From the NCBI GenBank assembly GCA_027297005.1, contig JAPUIN010000178.1, positions 1-9,022 of the forward strand: a stretch of 9,022 nucleotides of DNA, in the 5' to 3' direction. Shown here piece by piece: positions 1-5,668 of the stretch; the first letter of the stretch is position 1; each line of letters starts with the position of its first letter. The notes under the pieces were generated by a model, which saw only the letters and a program-made list of their open reading frames with translations, had not been told where the DNA came from and did not search any database. Made by a program: the position numbers and the translations under genes. The stretch is from Acidobacteriota bacterium. GTDB lineage: Bacteria > Acidobacteriota > Polarisedimenticolia > Gp22-AA2.

Positions 1-1
1 T

Positions 2-88
2 GAGATTGCCGGGTTTTCACGGAAGGCTCTCGAACTGAACCTCAAAGGGGAGGGGGATCAGGCCTGCTTCTATATGTCCCGGCGATGA
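2..88 (+). CDS. C-terminal end of an unidentified, possibly TPR-containing protein (partial)
   Basis: An open frame enters from the left edge and stops at TGA 86-88, giving 28 residues. The stretch RKALELNLKGEGDQACFYM resembles the end of one tetratricopeptide (TPR) helix pair and the start of the next (family pattern KALELNP...A.aYy.lg), which suggests a real coding end, not chance. The other two plus-strand frames are closed early (TGA at 1-3 and around 36-38). It would be convergent with the glycosyltransferase, 39 bases away. TPR is only a resemblance in under one repeat; no function can be assigned from this fragment. Confidence 0.4.
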   Translation, partial: EIAGFSRKALELNLKGEGDQACFYMSRR

Positions 89-127
89 GGGGGTGCCGAC
101 GGGCTCTTCATCCGCCGTGGCCTGGCC

Positions 128-970
128 TCACCGACCGTGGATCTCAGGCTGTGGGTCGCGGGTTGAGCCGTGGTCGTTCGCAGATTGCACAGGCCGCTCC
201 ATGCAGCGCTCCCGGATCTTGACGTATTTGACGTAGGCGTAAAAACTGCTGAAGAGCGCGTAGCAATATCCTGGATATCCGTCGAGAAACCCCAGCAGCA
301 ATACGTAGCGCTTGAGGAACTCGCCCCACGGCCTGACAACGTGCAGAGGACCGGGCCGCGCCATGCCGTGCCGGTCGATATGGTGGTCGGCGACACGACT
401 CGTGTAGCGATTGAACCGGTGAAAATAATCGGTGACGCTTGCGTAGCTGTGATGCGCCATCTGCCCGGCCAGGAGACCGGTGGGTCCTGATTCGAGTACG
501 AGCCTCTCGTGAATGGGCGACGTGAATCGTCCCCGCCCTTTCCTGAACAGACGCAATGGTCTGTCACTCGTCTTCCCGAATCTCATCGTGCGCCCCATGA
601 AGACCAGGCGCCGCCGCAGCCTGAAGCCGTTCTCCCGCCTCCCTGCCTCTGGTCTCGACACATCGAGGATCGAGTTGCTGAGCGTCTCGTCGAGCACCTC
701 GTCGGCATCGATGGAGAGGATCCAGTTGCGGCTCGCCAGCGCGCTCGCCGCGTTCTTCTGATCGGCGTAGTCGGTGAACGGACGTGTTTCCACCCGGGCG
801 CCGAATCGGGTCGCGACCTCGCGTGTCCGGTCGGTGCTCCCTGAATCCAGGACGACGATCTCAGCGCCGCGCGGAAGGCTCTGCAGGCAGAGGGGCAGCC
901 GTTTCTCTTCGTTCAGCGTGATGATGACGACGGAGAGGTCGGGGCGGTCACTGGAGGATGTCTGATTCAT
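128..970 (-). CDS. Family 2 glycosyltransferase, LPS-core WaaE/KdtX-like
   Basis: A 280-residue GT-A glycosyltransferase that should transfer a sugar from a nucleotide-sugar donor to a lipid-linked or LPS-core acceptor at the inner face of the cytoplasmic membrane. Visible motifs are the N-terminal strand LSVVIITLNEE (about 12-22), DSGSTDRT (42-49), YADQKNAA (68-75), the metal-binding DADE (88-91, equivalent to DXD), and the RLFRKGRG...PIHE segment (140-155). These fit the beta-1,4-glucosyltransferase (WaaE/KdtX) branch of GT2. The C-terminal aromatic segment around 222-250 (YVLLLGFLDGYPGY) matches the membrane-associated tail of that branch. Length is near the usual 250-280, with about 25 extra hydrophilic residues at the end. 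The ATG at 970 has only a weak GGGG about 8 nt upstream. The donor and acceptor cannot be read from sequence, and no other polysaccharide gene is visible, so LPS-core assignment is tentative. Confidence 0.9.
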   Translation of the reverse strand: MNQTSSSDRPDLSVVIITLNEEKRLPLCLQSLPRGAEIVVLDSGSTDRTREVATRFGARVETRPFTDYADQKNAASALASRNWILSIDADEVLDETLSNSILDVSRPEAGRRENGFRLRRRLVFMGRTMRFGKTSDRPLRLFRKGRGRFTSPIHERLVLESGPTGLLAGQMAHHSYASVTDYFHRFNRYTSRVADHHIDRHGMARPGPLHVVRPWGEFLKRYVLLLGFLDGYPGYCYALFSSFYAYVKYVKIRERCMERPVQSANDHGSTRDPQPEIHGR

Positions 971-1098
971 GAAGGATGCCCCGATCGCACCTGGGTTCTA
1001 GAGTCCGGCCCGGGGCGATCCGTTCCCGCCGATCCTGTGATGGGCGGGTTGCTGGTGAACCCTGGGGATGAACGCGGATCCCCTCCCGCGCGTTCCCC

Positions 1099-1127
1099 GA
1101 TCTACTCTCAAACCCCGGGGCTGTCAA
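1099..1127 (-). promoter_or_regulatory. Candidate sigma70-type promoter for the glycosyltransferase
   Basis: Read on the minus strand, a perfect TTGACA (-35, 1127-1122) lies 17 nt from TAGATC (-10, 1104-1099), which matches TATAAT at only three positions. The spacer contains the palindrome CCCCGGGG. It sits about 130 bases upstream of the glycosyltransferase ATG and just downstream of the preceding stop at 1187. The ideal -35 and spacing make it the best promoter match in this gap, but the -10 is poor and the sigma consensus of this organism is unknown. Confidence 0.3.
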
Positions 1128-1186
1128 CGAGGGCTGGACACGGGTCGCACGGCAGTCGGGACGAGAGTGATCTTGATGGAGGGAGT

Positions 1187-3340
1187 TTACTCGGTTCCGG
1201 TCGGTTTGAGCTTTCCGCCCGGGTGTTCGTCCTGGGCGCGGGCGAACTCGTCCGCCGGCACCGGCCTGCCAAAGAACGTGCCCTGAATGATCGTGCAGCC
1301 GCGTTGAGTCAGGTAATCGACCTGGGCCTGATCGTCGGCCCCGTAAGCAATCACCTCGACATTGAGCCCGCGCGCCATGGTGATGACCGCTTCGAGGATG
1401 ACGACGGAACGGGTGTCGGACGCGAAGTCGCGGATGAACGACTGATTGATCTTCAGCGCGTCGATCGCGAAGCGCGTCAGGTAGCCAAGTGAGGAGTGGC
1501 CGGAGCCGAAATCGTCGATGCAGATGCGCAGTCCCATCGCCCGCAGTTGATTGAGCGTGTGGACCGCCTCCCCGGGGTTCCGCATCAGAACGTCCTCGGG
1601 GATCTCCAGCTCGACGCGGGAGGGCTGAATCCCCGTCTCCTTCAGGATCCGATCGATCGTCTGCGGGAGCTGCGGCTGCCAGAATTCCCGGCCGGAGAGG
1701 TTGAACGCAATGCGGACCGGCTCACGGCCCGACTTCGACCAGGCGACGCTGTGCTCGCACGCCGTTTTGAAGGCCCACTCACCGATGGCGTGCACCAGGC
1801 CGGTCTCCTCAGCAAGCGGCATGAAGAATTCGTTCGAGACGAGACCGAAGTCGGGGTGCTTCCAGTGGATCAGGGCCTCGGCGCCGAGGACCTTCCGGGT
1901 CGTGGCCTCCACCTGTGGCTGGTAGTAGAGAAGAAGCTCGCCGTGCTCGAGCGCTTTGCGCAGGTTGGTCTCCAGCGACAGCCTCTGCAGGGCGGTGGCG
2001 TTCATCGACTTGTTGTAGAACTGGTAGCGGCCGCCACCCGCCTCCTTGGCATGATACATCGCCGCGTCGGCGTTCTTGAGCAGCGTCTCCATGTCGGCGC
2101 CGTCGTGAGGGTAGAGGCTGATCCCGATGCTCGCGCTGATATGAAACTCGTGCTGGTCGATGCGGAACGGCTGTCCCACGGCCTCGAGAACGCGGCGGGC
2201 CACACGGGCCCCATCCTCGCCACGCGCGATGTCGGTGATCAGGAGGGTGAACTCGTCGCCGCCGAGGCGCGCGACGGTCTGTCCGGCATGCAGGGGATCA
2301 CCGCGGGCGACCGTGTCGCTGCTGCGCAGGCACTTCTGCAGCCGCTGGGCCACCTCGATCAGCAGGCGATCACCAACGCGGTGCCCGAGCGTGTCATTGA
2401 TCCTCTTGAATCGGTCCAGATCCAGGAACAGCGTCCCGAAGTTCCCCTGCTGCCGCCGAGCGGTCTCCAGAACGCGGTTCATGCGCTCCATGAAGAGGGA
2501 GCGGTTCGGGAGGTTGGTCAGGCCGTCGTAGTAAGCGAGGAACCGGATTTGATCCTCGGCCCGCTTGCGCTCCGTGATGTCCTGCATCGTCCCTTCCATC
2601 CGGATCGGACGGCTGTCCTCGTCGAAGTGGACCTGGGCCTGTTCGTGAACGAAGCGCACCCGACCGTCCGGAAGCAGAATCCGCACGTCGAGGTTGTAGG
2701 GACGCACCCGGTTCTGAGCCTCGTCATTGGCGCGATCGATCGCATCCCAGTCCTCGGGGTGGATTTTTCCCCTGACGGCCGCGGTCGTCGGTTTGAAGGT
2801 CGAGGGGGAGACCCCGAACAGTCGGTACATCTCCTCGGACCAGCGCAGCTCTCCGGTCCGGGTGTCCTTCTCCCAGTTTCCGAGGCGCGCGATTTTCTGC
2901 GCGCTGGCGAGACGCGACTGGCTCCTCTGCAGATCGCCGAATGCCTCCTTGGCGCGGAGCATGTATCGGATCCGGTGGCAGAGCACGATGAGATTGAGGG
3001 GCTTGGAGGCGAAGTCGGTGGCGCCGACCTCGTAGGAGCGGTTGATCGAATCGAGGTCGTCCATGCCGGTGATCATGATGATCGGCAGGTTCTCACCCTC
3101 CGGCTGTTTCCGTAGCTCGGCGCAGGCCTCGAAGCCGTCCATGTGCGGCATCAGAACGTCGAGGATGACGATGTCCGGGTTGTGCGACTTGAAGGCCTTC
3201 AGCGCCTCGATTCCGTTCGTCGCCTCCTCGACACGGAAATCGCTCGCCTCCAGCGCCTCACGCAGGAGAGTGCGCATCATCGAATCGTCGTCGGTGACGA
3301 GGATCAGGGGTTTCTGATCGTCGGAGTCTGACTCACTCAT
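1187..3340 (-). CDS. Response regulator REC-PAS-GGDEF-EAL c-di-GMP signalling protein
   Basis: A 717-residue cytoplasmic hybrid regulator. The REC domain (about 12-130) has acidic residues D17-D19, phosphoacceptor D61 (VILDVLMPHMDG), T91 and K113. A PAS/PAC domain (about 145-260) includes GNWEKD and ends at MQDITERKRAE. The GGDEF domain (about 265-445) carries DGLTNLPNR and an intact GGDEF (360-364), so diguanylate cyclase activity is possible. RxxD (R339-D342) is present but separated from GGDEF by an unusual insertion. The EAL domain (about 467-704) keeps E488, N547, E579, E582, D609-D610, K630 and Q686. However, the usual Asp after LKI is N632, and the usual first Glu of AEGVE is Y666 (AYGADD), so hydrolysis of c-di-GMP is doubtful. 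Phosphorylation of REC by an unlinked kinase probably controls output; no kinase is in the window. No strong Shine-Dalgarno precedes the ATG at 3340. A tandem 17-bp repeat begins 10 nt upstream. Confidence 0.95.
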   Translation of the reverse strand: MSESDSDDQKPLILVTDDDSMMRTLLREALEASDFRVEEATNGIEALKAFKSHNPDIVILDVLMPHMDGFEACAELRKQPEGENLPIIMITGMDDLDSINRSYEVGATDFASKPLNLIVLCHRIRYMLRAKEAFGDLQRSQSRLASAQKIARLGNWEKDTRTGELRWSEEMYRLFGVSPSTFKPTTAAVRGKIHPEDWDAIDRANDEAQNRVRPYNLDVRILLPDGRVRFVHEQAQVHFDEDSRPIRMEGTMQDITERKRAEDQIRFLAYYDGLTNLPNRSLFMERMNRVLETARRQQGNFGTLFLDLDRFKRINDTLGHRVGDRLLIEVAQRLQKCLRSSDTVARGDPLHAGQTVARLGGDEFTLLITDIARGEDGARVARRVLEAVGQPFRIDQHEFHISASIGISLYPHDGADMETLLKNADAAMYHAKEAGGGRYQFYNKSMNATALQRLSLETNLRKALEHGELLLYYQPQVEATTRKVLGAEALIHWKHPDFGLVSNEFFMPLAEETGLVHAIGEWAFKTACEHSVAWSKSGREPVRIAFNLSGREFWQPQLPQTIDRILKETGIQPSRVELEIPEDVLMRNPGEAVHTLNQLRAMGLRICIDDFGSGHSSLGYLTRFAIDALKINQSFIRDFASDTRSVVILEAVITMARGLNVEVIAYGADDQAQVDYLTQRGCTIIQGTFFGRPVPADEFARAQDEHPGGKLKPTGTE

Positions 3341-3350
3341 CGGCTACGAC

Positions 3351-3384
3351 CTATCAACCTTGAAGAACTATCAACATTGAAGAA
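3351..3384. repeat. Tandem direct repeat, two 17-bp units
   Basis: CTATCAACcTTGAAGAA at 3351-3367 is followed immediately by CTATCAACaTTGAAGAA at 3368-3384, identical except at one base. It is AT-rich compared with its surroundings and starts 10 nt from the ATG of the REC-PAS-GGDEF-EAL gene, so it lies in that gene's leader. It could be a paired binding site for a regulator or a translational control element; the function is inference. Confidence 0.9.
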
Positions 3385-3544
3385 GATGAGACTCAGCGTT
3401 GCCCTCTCTGGAGGCAGATTGAACCGTCTGTACCAAGGGGAAAATCTAGGTCCCGGGAGGATTTGGGGCAAGTCGGGGTGAAGCGCGGAAGTCGTGTTTT
3501 GTCAATGATTTCCACCCAGTGGGCCGGTCTCGCTGCGGTCCATT

Positions 3545-3586
3545 TGGGGCGCGCGAACTGAGCATTGGCTCAATCTCCGTGCCCCA
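3545..3586. repeat. Nested inverted repeat
   Basis: An outer perfect 6-bp stem, TGGGGC (3545-3550) with GCCCCA (3581-3586), encloses symmetric 8-nt internal loops and an inner perfect stem, TGAGC (3559-3563) with GCTCA (3568-3572), around a 4-nt loop ATTG. The inner 14 bases could also be an operator palindrome. No T-tract follows on either strand, so it does not look like an intrinsic terminator. Confidence 0.5.
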
Positions 3587-3635
3587 GGGAGCCTGCCGAG
3601 CCTGATAAACATCATGGTTGGAGTGTTTTATGAAG

Positions 3636-3660
3636 CGGGCCGGGGTGATTCATCGGCCCG
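3636..3660. repeat. Perfect 7-bp GC-rich inverted repeat
   Basis: CGGGCCG (3636-3642) pairs with CGGCCCG (3654-3660) around an 11-nt loop. It is the middle of three inverted repeats upstream of the lipoprotein gene. In a transcript reading rightward it would form a stable hairpin, immediately followed by ACGCAA. Function unknown. Confidence 0.5.
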
Positions 3661-3671
3661 ACGCAATACCC

Positions 3672-3711
3672 GGACAGGCCCCTGGGGTGGGAACCCCACG
3701 CCGCTATGTCC
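3672..3711. repeat. Nested inverted repeat upstream of the lipoprotein gene
   Basis: GGACA (3672-3676) pairs with TGTCC (3707-3711). Inside it, TGGGG (3683-3687) pairs with CCCCA (3694-3698) around a 6-nt loop. With the stems at 3545-3586 and 3636-3660 this makes a row of possible hairpins before the lipoprotein gene. No terminator-like T-run directly follows the stem; ATTTTT lies 10 nt downstream at 3721-3726. Confidence 0.45.
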
Positions 3712-3843
3712 TAAACGAACATTTTTCGCGCGATTTGCTGCGGCCCCTGCTATCATTCCACGCCGATGAAGATGGGTTCCTACCGAGTCATTTCCAAACC
3801 GTGCGCTAAACGTGCAACGCCATCAATCGAGGAGCGAGAATCC

Positions 3844-4179
3844 GTGTACCTGCGAATCCTGTCCGCCGTCCTCCTTGCCCTGTTCTTTGCCGGCTGCAAT
3901 GGTGACGACACGACGATCATCACCCAGGATCTGCCGCCGCAGAATGTTTCAATCTCCTGTATGGGGAAATTTGCCGAACCGAATTGCAGCGGCACCCTCA
4001 ATAAGAAATGCCCGGCGGGTTGCCCCGAGATCGCCTGCGACGCCGAGTGTCTGGCCCGGGAGTGTGAGGGGATCGATCTTCTCTGTCCTTGTGACGGCAG
4101 TGAGTGTTTCGACCCCAATCCGCCGCCCGACCCCGAGCCGGACCCCGAACCGGATCCCGATCCGTTTCCGGGTTCCTAG
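3844..4179 (+). CDS. Small cysteine-rich lipoprotein with Pro/Asp/Glu tail, unknown function
   Basis: A 111-residue predicted lipoprotein of no family I recognise. The GTG at 3844 is preferred because GAGGAG (3829-3834) lies 9 nt upstream and the signal peptide then starts at once: a short basic n-region (MYLR), a hydrophobic stretch (ILSAVLLALFFAG) and lipobox cysteine C18 (FFAGC). An in-frame ATG at 3766 would add 26 residues before the signal and is unlikely. After a Thr-rich linker, ten more cysteines fall at 39, 48, 56, 60, 65, 69, 74, 81, 83 and 88, dense enough to suggest a disulfide-rich or metal-binding module outside the cytoplasm. The tail is PNPPPDPEPDPEPDPDP, rigid and acidic, like a spacer or wall-contact segment. 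It is monocistronic, divergent from the regulator and convergent with the ABC operon. Coding is supported by the signal peptide and ribosome site, not by homology. Confidence 0.75.
   Translation: MYLRILSAVLLALFFAGCNGDDTTIITQDLPPQNVSISCMGKFAEPNCSGTLNKKCPAGCPEIACDAECLARECEGIDLLCPCDGSECFDPNPPPDPEPDPEPDPDPFPGS
4129..4164 (+). repeat. Three 12-bp tandem repeats encoding DPEP-type units
   Basis: Three adjacent units, GACCCCGAGCCG, GACCCCGAACCG and GATCCCGATCCG, encode DPEP, DPEP and DPDP at the end of the lipoprotein. Differences are mostly at third positions. Such an array can change length by slippage in steps of four residues without breaking the frame. Confidence 0.85.
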
Positions 4180-4193
4180 CCAATCTCAGGTTC

Positions 4194-4239
4194 TGGCGAC
4201 CACCGGGTCTGGTTGTCGGTCGCCGGGCGCGGCGCGCCC
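4194..4239. terminator. Two GC-rich hairpins in the convergent spacer
   Basis: GGCGACC (4195-4201) pairs with GGTCGCC (4218-4224) around a 16-nt loop. Directly after it, GGGCGC (4225-4230) pairs with GCGCCC (4234-4239) around 3 nt. They fill the 62-base gap between the lipoprotein stop and the stop of the DUF4340 gene, where terminators for both directions are expected. No T-tract is present on either strand, so this is a possible terminator by position and pairing only. Confidence 0.35.
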
Positions 4240-4241
4240 GT

Positions 4242-5639
4242 TCAGGACGACTTCGCGGTGACGAGATCGCCGCGCTTGACGCGCATCGTGTCGAAGCTGT
4301 CGGCCGATATGACGTAATACCAGTCGGCGAAGCGGGCGTTCATCTCCGCGGAGGCCGCGCGCGCGGCCTCCACCTTCCGGTTCCATTCCTCGTGCGCGTC
4401 GTGGAGCGACTTGTTCCCGCGGTCGGCGTCGGTCCACTCCTCCTCGGCCTTGTCCTGGAATTCCATGTTGAGCGGTATCTTCGGCTCCGGGATCAGGATG
4501 GGATCGAAGCTGGTCGTGATGAAGAGGTAACGGTTTTCACCGGGGCCGGCCGCCGCCTCGTCGCTGGCATCGGTGCCGGCGGTGACCGCATCCCCCTGAC
4601 CGTAGACCACCTCCCCGAAGCGAAGCGTGTAGGTGACGCCGGCGTTGGTGCGCGCCTGCAGCTCACCTTCGTTCGACAGCAGGCTGCCGTCGCGCGAAAA
4701 GTAATACCCCTTCGACTGCAGCAAGAGGAGGCTCGCCTGGGAGAGGCTGAGGCTGTCCGCAGACCGCTTCAGATCGCGGGAAATTCCCTTCGGCTTGGGG
4801 CGGACGCCGACGATTGACAATTCATCGATCGCCTTGAGAAGATCGTTCATCTTCGTCGTATCGACCTCCTGGGTGGCGGTCATCCGGTTCGCCTTCCAGG
4901 AATCCTCCTCCCGATCCAGGATCAGGACGTCACGCTGCGATACCCGCCCCGATCGCTCGTCGATCGAGTAGTCGCGCAGGATGACGCGGTCGATCGCGCT
5001 CCGTTCGATCTTCAGGAGGTCCGGCTCGATCCAGTCCGCGAACGCCGTGCTGATGTCGATGTCCATCTTCGTGACGTAGACGCGTTTCTGGTCGGGGATA
5101 CGGACAAAGTGGTACCCGGCACGCTCCTCCACCTCCTCGCCGACAATGAAATCGGCCAGGATTTCCTCATTGGCGCCGCGAAAGGTGATGCGCCGGCCGC
5201 GCCCTCTCAGGCTTGTGGCCCCCTCGTCCAGCGGATCGATCACCCCGCAGGCCTCGTGATCGGAGACGTTCGAGGTGCGGAAGTCATCCTTGCGGATGCC
5301 GATGACGCCGGCAGCGGTCTCGGCGAGGCGGTCCTCACCGTCGGCGGGGTAGTCGTGGTGGGACGGGATCGTCCAGCGTCCCTCCCGGTTGATCACCTTG
5401 AACGGGATCGCCTCGGCGGTCTCCCCGTCGAACTCGATCACCTCGAGACTGGCCGCGGTATTGGGATCCTCGAAGTCGGGGAAGAACAGCTCGTCGCGAT
5501 CGAGAAACGCGTCGGGAGTCACCGGCCTCGGCGACGCGGCCCAGGCGCCCAGCGCCAGGACGACGGCGACGGTGGCAAAGATGACGGTTTTTCTGATCTC
5601 GCTCATGCCGGACACGATCTCTTGCCTATCGAATTGCAT
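4242..5639 (-). CDS. Membrane-anchored DUF4340 protein of a Gld-type ABC system
   Basis: A 465-residue protein resembling DUF4340 proteins encoded next to GldG-like genes. One N-terminal membrane segment (about 17-35, KTVIFATVAVVLALGAW) is followed by a long soluble region expected on the periplasmic side. The pattern fits the family: repeated strand-rich modules with motifs such as EGRWTIPSHHDYPAD, ADFIVGEEVEERAGYHFVR and RVYVTKMDID, and a closing WYYVISADSFDTMRVKR. A low-complexity Asp/Ala patch (TAGTDASDEAAAGPGE) is probably a flexible loop. I prefer the ATG at 5639 because GAGGAG (5648-5653) lies 8 nt upstream. An in-frame ATG at 5669 overlaps the preceding stop as TGATG but has no ribosome site. 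A third ATG at 5606, right before the membrane segment, is also possible. Its role in the complex is unknown; a periplasmic partner of the fused GldG domain is inferred from gene order. Confidence 0.85.
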   Translation of the reverse strand: MQFDRQEIVSGMSEIRKTVIFATVAVVLALGAWAASPRPVTPDAFLDRDELFFPDFEDPNTAASLEVIEFDGETAEAIPFKVINREGRWTIPSHHDYPADGEDRLAETAAGVIGIRKDDFRTSNVSDHEACGVIDPLDEGATSLRGRGRRITFRGANEEILADFIVGEEVEERAGYHFVRIPDQKRVYVTKMDIDISTAFADWIEPDLLKIERSAIDRVILRDYSIDERSGRVSQRDVLILDREEDSWKANRMTATQEVDTTKMNDLLKAIDELSIVGVRPKPKGISRDLKRSADSLSLSQASLLLLQSKGYYFSRDGSLLSNEGELQARTNAGVTYTLRFGEVVYGQGDAVTAGTDASDEAAAGPGENRYLFITTSFDPILIPEPKIPLNMEFQDKAEEEWTDADRGNKSLHDAHEEWNRKVEAARAASAEMNARFADWYYVISADSFDTMRVKRGDLVTAKSS

Positions 5640-5668
5640 CGTTCGATCTCCTCGATCCCCCACGCGCA

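Larger units (their letters stand above)
3341..3843. other. Divergent intergenic region with repeats and hairpins
   Basis: About 500 bases separate the divergent regulator and lipoprotein genes. It holds a tandem 17-bp repeat at 3351-3384, a nested inverted repeat at 3545-3586, a 7-bp GC stem at 3636-3660 and another nested stem at 3672-3711. On the minus strand, TTGCCC (3471-3466) and TAGATT (3448-3443), 17 nt apart, form a weak promoter match for the regulator. I found no convincing promoter for the lipoprotein. One short plus-strand frame, ATG 3630 to stop 3809, has GGAG 6 nt upstream but no recognisable content and less GC-rich third positions than the real genes, so it is not called as a gene. 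Confidence 0.6.

Noticed and set aside
983..1020. GATCGC/GCGATC inverted repeat as a terminator of the regulator gene
   Set aside because: Only 6 bp with a 26-nt loop and no T-run; it is also close to the glycosyltransferase start and well past the regulator stop.
1496..3115. 539-codon open frame on the plus strand opposite the REC-PAS-GGDEF-EAL gene
   Set aside because: It is antisense to a gene with four intact recognised domains. Its translation is rich in Arg, Gly, Val and Leu without any family motif, as expected from GC-rich third positions.
3636..3740. c-di-GMP-I (GEMM) riboswitch
   Set aside because: ACGCAA and CCTAAAC recall the motif, and the neighbour is a c-di-GMP gene. But the GGGCAAACC segment, the GAAA-loop hairpin and the GGTAGCGGGGTTACCG-type arm are absent, and the spacing is wrong.
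3766..3843. Upstream ATG start for the lipoprotein
   Set aside because: It would put 26 hydrophilic residues before the signal peptide and has no good ribosome site, while GTG 3844 has GAGGAG at 9 nt.
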